This document shows, piece by piece, positions 34,816-42,868 of a DNA stretch of 64,000 nt. The first letter of the stretch is position 1. Each line of letters starts with the position of its first letter. Made by a program: the position numbers and the translations under genes. The notes beneath the pieces were generated by a model. That model had not been told where the DNA came from. It worked only from the letters and a program-made list of their open reading frames with translations, and did no database searches. Source of the stretch: Caldifermentibacillus hisashii (GTDB lineage Bacteria; Bacillota; Bacilli; Bacillales; Caldibacillaceae); NCBI RefSeq assembly GCF_027568575.1, contig NZ_JANUVP010000019.1; one strand, given 5' to 3'.

Positions 34816-34952
34816 CGGACAAAAAGGGAAGCCAAACAGCGAGAACTGTCCAATAGAGCAAGCTCTCACCGACAAAAAGGGAAGTTAATCAGGAGAAACT
34901 GTCCAATAGAGCGGCTCTCGCGGACAAAATCGCAAGTCAATCCGTAGAAACA
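34816..34952. repeat. Tandem repeat of about 52 bp, 2.6 units
   Basis: GACAAAAAGGGAAG recurs at 34818 and 34871, and as GACAAAATCGCAAG at 34923, giving periods of 53 and 52. Each full unit holds GGACA...TGTCC and AGAGC...GCTCT inverted repeats. Non-coding. Confidence 0.65.
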
Positions 34953-34954
34953 GA

Positions 34955-34995
34955 GGCTGTCCAAAAAGTCACTAATTTTGACTTTTTGGACAGCC
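34955..34995. repeat. 41-bp near-perfect palindrome
   Basis: GGCTGTCCAAAAAGTCA and TGACTTTTTGGACAGCC are perfect 17-nt arms around a short loop. No T-tract follows, so it is probably a mobile palindrome or an IS end rather than a terminator. Confidence 0.7.
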
Positions 34996-35057
34996 GCTTC
35001 TTCATAAAGTGAGAAACGATTTTTGTTAGTGAATTTAAATAGCAAGGTGGAAGAAAG

Positions 35058-36167
35058 ATGAATGAGGATTATTTAGTGGTAGGTTCCGGGCTTTTTGGCA
35101 GTACTTTTGCCTATGAAGCTGCCAAACGAGGGAAAAGGGTTAAGGTCATTGAAAAGCGGGACCATATCGGTGGTAATATTTATACTGAAACTTTGGAAGG
35201 GATTCAAGTTCATAAATACGGGGCCCATATTTTTCATACAAATAATAAGGAAATTTGGAACTATGTAAACCAGTTTGCTGAATTTAATCGATACACAAAT
35301 AGTCCAATAGCCAATTTTAAAGGGGAAATTTATAATCTACCTTTTAATATGAATACATTTTATAAATTATGGGGTGTGATTACCCCGGAAGAAGCAAAAG
35401 CGAAAATTGAGGAACAAAGAAAGGCTGCCGGGATTGAGAAGCCGACGAATTTGGAGGAGCAAGCCATTTCCTTGGTCGGCACCGATATTTATGAAAAATT
35501 AATTAAAGGCTATACAGAGAAACAATGGGGAAGGAAAGCGACGGAACTGCCTGCTTTTATCATAAAACGGTTGCCGGTTCGCTTTACATATGACAACAAC
35601 TATTTTAATGACCGTTATCAAGGTATTCCAATTGGCGGGTATACGCAAATTATTGAAAAAATGCTTGCAAGTGAACGAATCGATGTGGAATTGAATACCG
35701 ATTTTTTTGCAAAACGTGAAGAATATTTGCAGGAATTTCCAAAAGTTATTTATACCGGAATGATTGATCGATTTTTTGATTATCAATTTGGAGAATTAGA
35801 GTACCGTAGTTTGCATTTTGAAACGACGATTTTAGACCTAGAAAATTATCAAGGAAATGCGGTAGTCAATTATACGGATGCAGAAACACCTTTTACGCGA
35901 ATTATTGAACATAAACATTTTGAATTTGGCAATCAACCAATAACAGTCATTACAAAAGAATATCCGCGAACGTGGAAAAAAGGTGATGAACCTTATTACC
36001 CGGTGAATGACGAAAAAAATAATGAAAAGTATCGGAAATATAGTGAACTTGCCGGACAATTTCCAAATGTTATTTTTGGCGGCAGACTTGGTATGTACAA
36101 ATATTATGATATGCACCAAGTCATTGCCGCAGCCTTATCAGTCGTGAAAAAAGAATTTCATGAATGA
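35058..36167 (+). CDS. glf: UDP-galactopyranose mutase
   Basis: This 369-residue flavoenzyme interconverts UDP-galactopyranose and UDP-galactofuranose for surface glycans. The FAD-binding Rossmann motif is DYLVVGSGLFGSTFAYEA; HIGGNIYTE and HKYGAHIFHTNN are the substrate-loop motifs; GYTEKQWGRKATELP and RLPVRFTYDNNYFNDRYQG carry the conserved Trp and Arg; YYDMHQVIAAAL is the C-terminal flavin motif. Length is standard. AAGGTGG lies 7 nt before the ATG. It is separated from the glycosyltransferase operon by a terminator and repeats, so it has its own promoter, but the joint presence of GT2 and GtrA suggests galactofuranose transfer. Confidence 0.95.
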   Translation: MNEDYLVVGSGLFGSTFAYEAAKRGKRVKVIEKRDHIGGNIYTETLEGIQVHKYGAHIFHTNNKEIWNYVNQFAEFNRYTNSPIANFKGEIYNLPFNMNTFYKLWGVITPEEAKAKIEEQRKAAGIEKPTNLEEQAISLVGTDIYEKLIKGYTEKQWGRKATELPAFIIKRLPVRFTYDNNYFNDRYQGIPIGGYTQIIEKMLASERIDVELNTDFFAKREEYLQEFPKVIYTGMIDRFFDYQFGELEYRSLHFETTILDLENYQGNAVVNYTDAETPFTRIIEHKHFEFGNQPITVITKEYPRTWKKGDEPYYPVNDEKNNEKYRKYSELAGQFPNVIFGGRLGMYKYYDMHQVIAAALSVVKKEFHE

Positions 36168-36180
36168 GATTTTTCATAGA

Positions 36181-36217
36181 AAGTGGCTCGGAACAGTAAT
36201 TCCGAGTCACTTTTTCC
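36181..36217 (+). terminator. Terminator of glf
   Basis: AAGTGGCTCGGAA pairs with TTCCGAGTCACTT and is followed by TTTCC. Confidence 0.8.
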
Positions 36218-36241
36218 TAAAAGACACAATCCTGGAATTTT

Positions 36242-36386
36242 ACAGTGTTCTCGTATTTCTTTGGCGATACCGATATGTTTTTATTTAGCATATGGTGAAT
36301 GAACCTATAACCTGTAGTGTTCCGCAAACTTCTTTGGCGGTATTTACTTATTTTTTCTTTGCCATATGGTATAAAGAACCTAATAT
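36242..36386 (-). repeat. Two decayed copies of the MetE-like gene's 3' end
   Basis: On the minus strand the last codons of the neighbouring gene (AKEVWGTL) recur as AKEVCGTL near 36315–36347 and as AKEIREHC near 36242–36271, about 75 bp apart, each followed by similar AT-rich sequence. They have no separate coding meaning. Confidence 0.65.
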
Positions 36387-37487
36387 CTACAGTGTACCCC
36401 AGACTTCTTTTGCGATATCAATAATATATTTTAATTTTGCCCATTGCTCTTCTTCCGTTAACTTATTGCCGTGGTGAGTCGAAGCAAAACCGCATTGTGT
36501 ACTAATACACAGTTGTTCAAGCGGAACATATTTGGCGGCTTCTTGTATCCGTGCTTTAATTACTTCTTTGTCTTCTAGTTTTCCGGACTTGGATGTAAAA
36601 ATACCAATAACGACTTTGGGTCCGCCCTTTGGTATATATTTTAACGGTTCAAAACCGCCGGAACGTTCATCATCATATTCCAGGAAGAACCCATCCACTT
36701 TTTCATTGGCAAAGAAGGTAGGGGCAATATAATCGTAAGGTCCTTCAAATGCCCAAGCGGATTGATAATTACCGCGGCATAGATGGGTTGTCACGATTAA
36801 GTCATCCGGTTTTCCTTCCAGCACACCATTTGCCACACGTAATGCCCGGTCAATCGATTTTTGCCGCTCATCTTCCGGAATTTCCGGGATACAGTAACGA
36901 GCAATCGCAACATCATCTAGTTGCAGGTAACGACAGCCGGCATTATAGAACGCTTGAATCGCATCACGGTATGCTTGAATTAGATCTTTTGCAAAATCTT
37001 CAACATCCGGATAAACCTCTTCGTTTAGAATTCCCGGATAGAAAAATTGATTTGGACTCGGAATCGTCATTTTCGCAATGGCCCGGTCGCCGACAATCTC
37101 TTTAAATTCGATAAAATCTTGCAAGTGCGGATGGTTCGGATTAAAGCTGACTTTTCCAACAACGCGGACATTATATTTTTCGGTTTCGACGCCAACAAAT
37201 TGATAACCTTGTTCAGGGATATACCCTTCAACCCCGTTTAAATGCTCCATAAAATCCGTATGCCAAAATCTCCGTCTGAACTCGCCATCCGTCACAGCTT
37301 TCAGACCAATTTCAATTTGTTTATCGACAATTCGTTTGATTTCTTCTGTTTCAATGGCTCTTAATTCCTCAGCTGTAATGGTTCCTTCTTGAAAGTCCTT
37401 TCTTGCTTTATGGATTCGCTCCGGACGAAGTAGGCTCCCTACTTGATCAGCTTTAAAAGGTGCTTTTGTAATTGTTTTTGTTGTCAT
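36387..37487 (-). CDS. MetE-like (YxjG/YxjH) methionine synthase-family protein
   Basis: This 366-residue, cobalamin-independent methionine synthase C-terminal-type barrel belongs to the YxjG/YxjH group. It begins APFKADQVGSLLRPE and shows VTDGEFRRRFWH, YLQLDDVAIARYC, VTTHLCRGNY, FFLEYDDERSGGFEPL, VVIGIFTSKSGKLED and LCISTQCGFASTHHGN. The H-x-C, Glu and final Cys are the expected zinc ligands, so a methyl transfer from a methylated donor to homocysteine is likely. Standalone C-terminal forms may use donors other than methyltetrahydrofolate. It is controlled by an S-box riboswitch. The 3' end is followed by decayed copies of itself. Confidence 0.87.
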   Translation of the reverse strand: MTTKTITKAPFKADQVGSLLRPERIHKARKDFQEGTITAEELRAIETEEIKRIVDKQIEIGLKAVTDGEFRRRFWHTDFMEHLNGVEGYIPEQGYQFVGVETEKYNVRVVGKVSFNPNHPHLQDFIEFKEIVGDRAIAKMTIPSPNQFFYPGILNEEVYPDVEDFAKDLIQAYRDAIQAFYNAGCRYLQLDDVAIARYCIPEIPEDERQKSIDRALRVANGVLEGKPDDLIVTTHLCRGNYQSAWAFEGPYDYIAPTFFANEKVDGFFLEYDDERSGGFEPLKYIPKGGPKVVIGIFTSKSGKLEDKEVIKARIQEAAKYVPLEQLCISTQCGFASTHHGNKLTEEEQWAKLKYIIDIAKEVWGTL

Positions 37488-37560
37488 TATGTTTCCCTCA
37501 CTTTTTTTATTTTTTTGTTAAGCTTGTCAATATGGTAAGTCACCGGTATTGACAAATGAA

Positions 37561-37722
37561 AAACCTCTCTTCAAGAAAGAAGAGAGGTAAACATAACGAT
37601 TATAGTTTTCGATCTCTTCTTATCTTCAAGCCAAAAGCTTTCTGGAATTGGCACAGTACTTTTAATAAGTCCGCTGCCGAGGTTTCTTCGGGCCAGTCCC
37701 TCCACCTCTCTAGATAAGAATA
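37561..37722 (-). promoter_or_regulatory. SAM-I (S-box) riboswitch with terminator
   Basis: On the minus strand the leader reads TTCTTATCTAGAGAGGTGG, AGGGACTGGCCC, GAAACCTCGGCAGC, ACTGTGCCAATTCCAG, GCTTTTGGCTTGAAGATAAGAA: the P1–P4 signature of the class I SAM aptamer. It is followed by an intrinsic terminator (ACCTCTCTTC/GAAGAGAGGT then TTTTTC). High SAM should stop transcription of the MetE-like gene about 75 nt downstream. Confidence 0.95.
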
Positions 37723-37752
37723 TTTAAAAATATGAAATTAATCTTGTTTATT

Positions 37753-37781
37753 AATATATACGTATTATTCCTATATGTCAA
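37753..37781 (-). promoter_or_regulatory. Sigma-A promoter of the S-box transcript
   Basis: On the minus strand TTGACA, 17 nt, TATATT lies about 30 bp upstream of the aptamer. Both boxes are close to consensus. Confidence 0.8.
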
Positions 37782-38002
37782 CTATTTTTTTAAAAAATTT
37801 GTTATGGACCTTTCGCAAATAATTTTCACCCACGTATGAACTTTCTTCAAATTTTAAGCAGATGTATGAGTAAAAATAGAGAAAAATTTTTTATCCCTTC
37901 ATTAGTGATCGACTTTATCATACGTGTTGATTGTCTTCTTCCAAAATGGTGAGCATTTGCTTATAATTAGTTAGGTAGACTAATAGAGTAGGGGAAGTTC
38001 TT

Positions 38003-39160
38003 ATGAATGTAAAAGACATCGCAAATATCCGAAAGCAATTTAAGTTAGATAATCATCTTTTGCAAGTGAAAGATATTTTTAATGTGTATATTCGAAAAGA
38101 AAGCAGTGAAATTTTTTATCAAGAATGTCATCCGTTTCCGATGTTGGACCGGGAGCAGCAAGAATTATTTATGTTGAACTTCAAAAAGGTGTTAACCGGC
38201 CAGCTGGATGTAAAACTGTTTGAGCTAAAGTTTCAGGCGGAAGCAGAGGCGCATAGCAAGGACATTCTATACGAGGCAATCCAAAACGATGATGTTGAAT
38301 CCTGGAAATCACAAATGCTTCTGCTTGTTGAAAAAATGGTCAAAGATATTCAGTATGAAAAAGATATCGTAATTACGTTCATTCGCGGCGAATATTATAA
38401 ACCAACCAAAAGGACGAATAAGGAGACGGAAGAACACGCAAATGATTCCGTATATACCCATCCATTTATCCTTTGTAGCATAAATCGTACCGAACAGCCG
38501 AAAAAATCACTGCTTTTTGATTTTGTTGAGCTGGAGTTTAAAGCAAATGTAGTCGTCGATTCAATTATTAATTTAACATCACCAATGTCGGGATTCCTCT
38601 TTCCTTGTTTTACGGAAAATTACACTGATATTAATCATATTTTATACTCGACAGGGAAGGCAAACCAACCGGACTATCATATTATTGAGGATGTATTGAA
38701 TGCGGAACCGGTGATGACCGCTCAAGACGATAAAGCAGTTTTTGAAGAAATTGTTAAAGAAGTGGTTGGTGAAGAAGTAGAATCGTCAACACTTTCGAAT
38801 GTATATGAAGAAATTAATCGAATGATGGAAGAGGAAGAGGAACAAGATATTCCAAAACTCGATTATAAAGATGTTGAGCAGGTTTTGAAAGCAAGCGGAG
38901 TTGAAGATGTAAATCCGGAAAAAGTCGAAATGGCGTTTCAAAAAGTAATTGATGATGAAAAATATGAGCTAAAGGCAACAAGCTTAGTACCAAAATCGAT
39001 AAAAATTCAAACAAAGGTTGCCAATATCTCAATCAGTCCGCAAGATTTGAAGTATGTTAAACAAGTAACCGTCAGCGGCAAACGTTGTATTTTAATTGAA
39101 GTTGATGAAGATGCCGTTATTGAAGGCTTTAAGCTCATACCGGAGACGTTGTTGAGTTGA
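38003..39160 (+). CDS. DUF4317 family protein
   Basis: This 385-residue soluble protein begins MNVKDIANIRKQFKLDNHLL and contains VYIRKESSEIFYQECHPFPML, FIRGEYYKP and LYSTGKANQPDYHIIEDVL, phrases I recall from the DUF4317 family found in Firmicutes. A glutamate-rich stretch lies near residue 270. No catalytic motif is evident and the function is unknown. GGGGAAG precedes the ATG. It has no partners in an operon. Confidence 0.75.
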   Translation: MNVKDIANIRKQFKLDNHLLQVKDIFNVYIRKESSEIFYQECHPFPMLDREQQELFMLNFKKVLTGQLDVKLFELKFQAEAEAHSKDILYEAIQNDDVESWKSQMLLLVEKMVKDIQYEKDIVITFIRGEYYKPTKRTNKETEEHANDSVYTHPFILCSINRTEQPKKSLLFDFVELEFKANVVVDSIINLTSPMSGFLFPCFTENYTDINHILYSTGKANQPDYHIIEDVLNAEPVMTAQDDKAVFEEIVKEVVGEEVESSTLSNVYEEINRMMEEEEEQDIPKLDYKDVEQVLKASGVEDVNPEKVEMAFQKVIDDEKYELKATSLVPKSIKIQTKVANISISPQDLKYVKQVTVSGKRCILIEVDEDAVIEGFKLIPETLLS

Positions 39161-39293
39161 AAAGGAATCGACTGGAGTAATGAATAAAACGAAGGGTGTC
39201 CAAAAGATGTTTATCTTTATGTTCACCGTTTTTTGTTGAATGCAGCTTAGTGAAAGATAACGGTTGCGGCAATATAGATTGGATTATCGTGAA

Positions 39294-39345
39294 AAAATAC
39301 CGATGGAGTGTAAAGATACCTTTACATTTTATCGGTATTTTAGTA
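39294..39345 (+). terminator. Hairpin after DUF4317 gene enclosing operator 1
   Basis: AATACCGAT and ATCGGTATT form outer arms followed by TTAGTATT. The palindromic operator sits in the loop. Confidence 0.45.
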
Positions 39346-39369
39346 TTATATATGTAAAGATATCTTTAC
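39309..39369. promoter_or_regulatory. Two palindromic operators before the HTH gene
   Basis: TGTAAAGATACCTTTACA and GTAAAGATATCTTTAC share the same half-site GTAAAG/CTTTAC and are 44 bp apart, the second ending 20 bp before the HTH start. They probably bind the small HTH protein encoded next, giving autoregulation. Confidence 0.65.
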
Positions 39370-39389
39370 TTTTTACGGAGGTTTGACTA

Positions 39390-39599
39390 ATGCCGGTGAT
39401 TAACCATATTCGAGAAATCCGTCAAAAAAAGGGGATCTCGCAAATTAAAATGGCTGAGGATTTACAAGTTACACGTCAAACGATAAATGCCATTGAAAAA
39501 AACAAGTATAATCCCAGTCTGGAATTAGCATTAAAAATCGTTGCGTATTTTAATATGCCGATTGATGAAATTTTTATTTTACAGGAGGATGAAAAATGA
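39390..39599 (+). CDS. Small XRE-family (Cro/CI) regulator
   Basis: The 69-residue protein is almost only a helix-turn-helix domain: IREIRQKKGISQIKMAEDLQ, VTRQTINAIEKNKYNPSLEL. The recognition helix is TRQTINAIEKN. This compact form is usual for regulators paired with a small integral membrane protein. Its stop overlaps the next ATG (ATGA), so the two are translated together. Repeated GTAAAG/CTTTAC palindromes lie directly upstream. ACGGAGG precedes the ATG. Confidence 0.9.
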   Translation: MPVINHIREIRQKKGISQIKMAEDLQVTRQTINAIEKNKYNPSLELALKIVAYFNMPIDEIFILQEDEK

Positions 39600-40018
39600 G
39601 TGTAAAAGACAGGAAAAAATGGGAAACGATTTTAACAAAGTGGACGCCATTCTTTATTATTGCTTGTGGTCTTATAGGTATTGTTCTGGGCTCATTTCTT
39701 GCTTATTTTTTTCAGGGTGAATTTCCATATGATGTATTTGCCGGTGGTTTGGTTGCAACTATCATTTTGACAATAATTCAAGTGATTAAACAGAAACGCA
39801 AAAAGGATAATTTGCCAGAAGCAGATGAACGGGTTATTCACAATGTTTTTCGTTTTTTTGCATATGCTTCACATCTTTCCTTAGCTATTTTATTTATAGC
39901 TTTAGCCGTTTTCACACTTTTAGGAAACGAGTCGATTTCCATTCTTTACCTATGGATCTTTTTCTTTTCATACATTTGGATTTTCGGGATAGGTGCTATT
40001 CTCATTAAAAGAAGGTAA
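39596..40018 (+). CDS. Small four-helix membrane protein paired with XRE regulator
   Basis: The 140-residue protein has four hydrophobic helices (about residues 18–38, 45–62, 85–107 and 115–135), with a basic stretch KQKRKKDNLPEADERVIHN between helices 2 and 3. It overlaps the regulator gene by 4 bp. XRE/membrane pairs of this kind are common in Bacillus (YozG-like context). The membrane partner may hold or release the regulator, but no function is established. GGAGG lies upstream of its ATG. Confidence 0.75.
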   Translation: MSVKDRKKWETILTKWTPFFIIACGLIGIVLGSFLAYFFQGEFPYDVFAGGLVATIILTIIQVIKQKRKKDNLPEADERVIHNVFRFFAYASHLSLAILFIALAVFTLLGNESISILYLWIFFFSYIWIFGIGAILIKRR

Positions 40019-40051
40019 TCGGTTATTTAAACAGTACACATAAGCTGTTCA

Positions 40052-40083
40052 GGGTCTAACCGATTTTCGGTCGACCCTTTTTT
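40052..40083 (+). terminator. Terminator of the XRE/membrane operon
   Basis: GGGTC...GACCC with inner CCGA...TCGG is followed by TTTTTT. Confidence 0.8.
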
Positions 40084-40266
40084 ACTAATAGCAGGAAAGT
40101 ATAAATTTTTCAATTTCTACTTTCCTAACACATAAGTGCACAAGGAAAGCTTCACTGGAATACATCGCAGCCGAAAAAATTTTATATTTTTTCGGTGATT
40201 AGAGAGACTTCGGTAGCATTACCTCGCAAGCGAAAATGTTTTTCCACTGAACTACGGCTCTGCCAA

Positions 40267-40303
40267 CGCCTGAAGGCTCGGCAGTCACCGAGTTTTCTTT
40301 ATA
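40267..40303 (+). repeat. 37-bp hairpin repeat, copy A
   Basis: CGCCTGAAGGCTCGGC, then AGTCACCGAGTTTTCTTTATA, matches 62802–62838 at all but about four bases. CTCGG/CCGAG forms a hairpin followed by TTTTC. The surrounding 40090–40340 is non-coding and has shorter similarity to the other site, for example AAGTATAAATT. Confidence 0.65.
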
Positions 40304-40346
40304 AAAATATTGATGACTGCTCAAAAATATAATAATTTCCATAATA

Positions 40347-40577
40347 TTAAGAGGCTAACTCCATATATTCCGCAACAAACCGAAAAACATTTTGATAGTC
40401 CAATTTTCCATTTTTATACAAAAGTTCTGCGCGTTGAATTTCTGCTTCTGCAACCTGTGATTTTACCTTTACCTCCCTTAAAGTAATCGTACCGTTTAAT
40501 AACTCCAGAGCCCATTTTTTTAAATTTTCATTATGAGATTGATATAAAACGTAGGATATATAACTAATCCGATCCAA
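40347..40577 (-). CDS. Small protein of unknown function
   Basis: The 76-residue protein starts at a TTG with GGGGGAG 6 nt upstream. It is predicted helical (ISYVLYQSHNENLKKWALEL, VAEAEIQRAELLYKNGKL) and mildly charged with no membrane segment. I do not recognise it. The strong ribosome binding site and normal composition support a real gene. Confidence 0.55.
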   Translation of the reverse strand: MDRISYISYVLYQSHNENLKKWALELLNGTITLREVKVKSQVAEAEIQRAELLYKNGKLDYQNVFRFVAEYMELAS

Positions 40578-40890
40578 TGCAAACTCCCCCTAAAAAGTTT
40601 TTATTCTCTTAAATATAATTCTTCAATAGGATAGCTTCTTCCTTCTAAAATTTCGAATGTTTTGTCTACAAATATCTACATGTTTTTACATGAATTACAT
40701 CCAAAAAGGTACTACAAAATATTGTCCGTTCGCTTATCTTTTTTAATAAAAGAGCTTTTTGGCTGTACCCTTACATAAATTTCACAGTAAATTGGAAAGA
40801 TAAAACGATACTACGGATAAATTAAATATCTTTCATGCGATTTTTTAAGATAAAATTGCTACTTTTACGATCATAATGGGAGGGTTATAA

Positions 40891-41763
40891 TTGGAACCGT
40901 ATGAAACAATTCCACCACAAAAAATCCACTGTTATACGGAATACGATGTATTGAAAAAAGTAATTGTATGTCAACCGCAATATATGACAATTCGAGATGT
41001 TATTAATGAGACCCAAAAGCATTTTAAGAATGAAGGGATACATATTGAAAAAGCTTTGGAACAACATAGCCAATTTGTTGATACATTAAGGCAAAATCAT
41101 GTTGAAGTCTATTTACTCCCCTACCATCGGAAATATCCTGAGCAAGTGTTTACGAGGGACATCGGTTTTGTTCTCGGAGAAACAATATTTGTTGCTGATA
41201 TGGCTAGTAAGGTTAGAAACGGAGAAGAAGAAGTCTTGAAACGGTGGTTAGAGGACGAAGAAATTTCTTACTATAATATTATTGGTCATCAAATTGAGGG
41301 TGGCGATGTCATTATTGATCGTGACCGCATATATATCGGGTTAAGTGACAGAACCAAAAAGGAAGCGATTGAACAGATTCAAAAACTGTTGAATAAGCAA
41401 TTTGAAATTATTCCGGTTCACTTTCATGAAAAATATTTGCATCTGGATTGTGTGTTCAATATTGTCTCACCTGATGTCGCTTTAATTTTCCCGGGAGCAT
41501 TGGATCAAGAACATATTGGAAAATTAAAAGAGCGATATGAATTAATTGAAGTAACAGAGGAAGAACAATTTACACTGGGAACAAATGTTTTATCAATTGG
41601 CAACCGGAAAATTATTAGTCTCCCGGTTAATAAAAAAGTCAACGAAGCTTTGAGAAATCATGGTTTTGAAGTCATCGAAGTCGATATAACAGAAATCATT
41701 AAATCAGGCGGCTCATTCCGGTGCTGTACATTGCCGATTGAGAGAGAAAGTACAAAAAATTAG
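40891..41763 (+). CDS. Amidinotransferase/dimethylarginine dimethylaminohydrolase-like protein
   Basis: The 290-residue enzyme has the guanidino-group-modifying fold: VIVCQPQYM, PEQVFTRDIGFVLGE (first catalytic Asp), GHQIEGGDVII (Glu/Asp pair), EKYLHLDCVFNIV (catalytic His region) and SGGSFRCCTLPIERE with the nucleophilic Cys near the C-terminus. It resembles B. subtilis YkgA and bacterial DDAH proteins that hydrolyse methylarginines or related guanidines. The TTG start lies 6 nt from GGGAGGG. It is a single-gene unit with its own terminator; the natural substrate is unknown. Confidence 0.85.
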   Translation: MEPYETIPPQKIHCYTEYDVLKKVIVCQPQYMTIRDVINETQKHFKNEGIHIEKALEQHSQFVDTLRQNHVEVYLLPYHRKYPEQVFTRDIGFVLGETIFVADMASKVRNGEEEVLKRWLEDEEISYYNIIGHQIEGGDVIIDRDRIYIGLSDRTKKEAIEQIQKLLNKQFEIIPVHFHEKYLHLDCVFNIVSPDVALIFPGALDQEHIGKLKERYELIEVTEEEQFTLGTNVLSIGNRKIISLPVNKKVNEALRNHGFEVIEVDITEIIKSGGSFRCCTLPIERESTKN

Positions 41764-41771
41764 TAATAAAT

Positions 41772-41804
41772 GGACCGGGTATAGAAATAACTTGGTCCTT
41801 TTTT
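41772..41804 (+). terminator. Terminator
   Basis: GGACC and GGTCC arms are followed by TTTTTT, ending the amidinotransferase gene. Confidence 0.7.
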
Positions 41805-41883
41805 ATATATTTACTAATACCTAATGGTTTTAAAAAAGAGTATCAAAATACTGCATAAATTTAATATTTAAAGAAAAATAACG

Positions 41884-41913
41884 TTGCCATAAATAATAAA
41901 TAAATTTTATAAT
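41884..41913 (+). promoter_or_regulatory. Promoter of metA
   Basis: TTGCCA, 18 nt, TATAAT lies about 45 bp before the metA start. No S-box leader is present here, unlike the MetE-like gene. Confidence 0.6.
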
Positions 41914-41956
41914 AGGTGATACATTATTAAAATTGTGAAATGAAGGGGGAATGACA

Positions 41957-42862
41957 ATGCCGATTAATATACCAAAAGATTTGCCTGCGGGAGAGTTGTT
42001 AAGAAAAGAGAAGATATTTGTCATGGATGAAGATCGGGCAAGAACCCAAGATATTCGTCCATTAAATATTCTTATTTTAAATTTAATGCCGGAAAAGGAA
42101 AAAACGGAATTGCAACTTTTGCGCCTGCTCGGTAATACACCATTGCAGGTAAATATTACTTTTTTAAGGACATCTACATATCAATCAAAGAATGTCAGCA
42201 ATTATCACCTAGATAATTTTTATACAACTTTTGCGGATGTAAAAAACCGCCGATATGATGGCATGATTATTACGGGGGCACCTGTAGAAAAAATGGCTTT
42301 TGAGGAAGTGGACTACTGGGGAGAATTGGCAGAAATTATGGAGTGGACAAAAACAAATGTGACATCAACGCTTCATATTTGTTGGGGTGCCCAAGCAGCT
42401 TTGTATTATCATTATGGGATTGGAAAATTTGAATTGCCTAAAAAATGTTTTGGTGTGTTCAAACATCAATTATTTGAACCAATGTTGAAGCTTGTCAGGG
42501 GATTTGATGAAGTTTTCAACGCTCCTCATTCCCGTTATACTGATGTTTCCAGAGAGGCCATTGAGAACCATTCGGAATTAAAGTTAGTATCTGTATCAGA
42601 GGAGGGAGCACCGTTTATCATTATGTCTGAAAATGGGAAAAACATTATGATTACCGGACATTTAGAATATGATGTTACTACTCTTGCAGATGAATACGTT
42701 CGTGATCAAAAGAAAGGACTTGGGACGGCAATCCCGAAAAATTATTTTCCAAATGATGATGTGAATGAACGTCCGCTTCATACGTGGCGGTCACATAGTT
42801 ATTTACTTTTCTCCAATTGGTTGAACTATTATGTCTATCAAGAAACGCCTTATCAATGGTGA
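41957..42862 (+). CDS. metA: Homoserine O-acetyltransferase (MetA type)
   Basis: The 301-residue enzyme activates homoserine for methionine synthesis. MPINIPKDLPAGELLRKEKI, DIRPLNILILNLMP and HICWGAQAALYYHYGI (nucleophilic Cys) and the later HSRYTDV and GHLEYD motifs are standard. The decisive loop reads TGAPVEKMAF. A Glu after TGAPV is the form linked to acetyl-CoA use (as in B. cereus), whereas succinyl-CoA enzymes have Gly there, so the product is probably O-acetylhomoserine. Of two ATGs 6 nt apart the second is better spaced from AAGGGGGA. The 3' end is followed by two decayed copies of its own last 110–140 bp. Confidence 0.92.
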   Translation: MPINIPKDLPAGELLRKEKIFVMDEDRARTQDIRPLNILILNLMPEKEKTELQLLRLLGNTPLQVNITFLRTSTYQSKNVSNYHLDNFYTTFADVKNRRYDGMIITGAPVEKMAFEEVDYWGELAEIMEWTKTNVTSTLHICWGAQAALYYHYGIGKFELPKKCFGVFKHQLFEPMLKLVRGFDEVFNAPHSRYTDVSREAIENHSELKLVSVSEEGAPFIIMSENGKNIMITGHLEYDVTTLADEYVRDQKKGLGTAIPKNYFPNDDVNERPLHTWRSHSYLLFSNWLNYYVYQETPYQW

Positions 42863-42868
42863 TCGGCG

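Noticed and set aside
36292..36477. 61-codon plus-strand frame after glf
   Set aside because: It is antisense to the repeated 3' end of the MetE-like gene.
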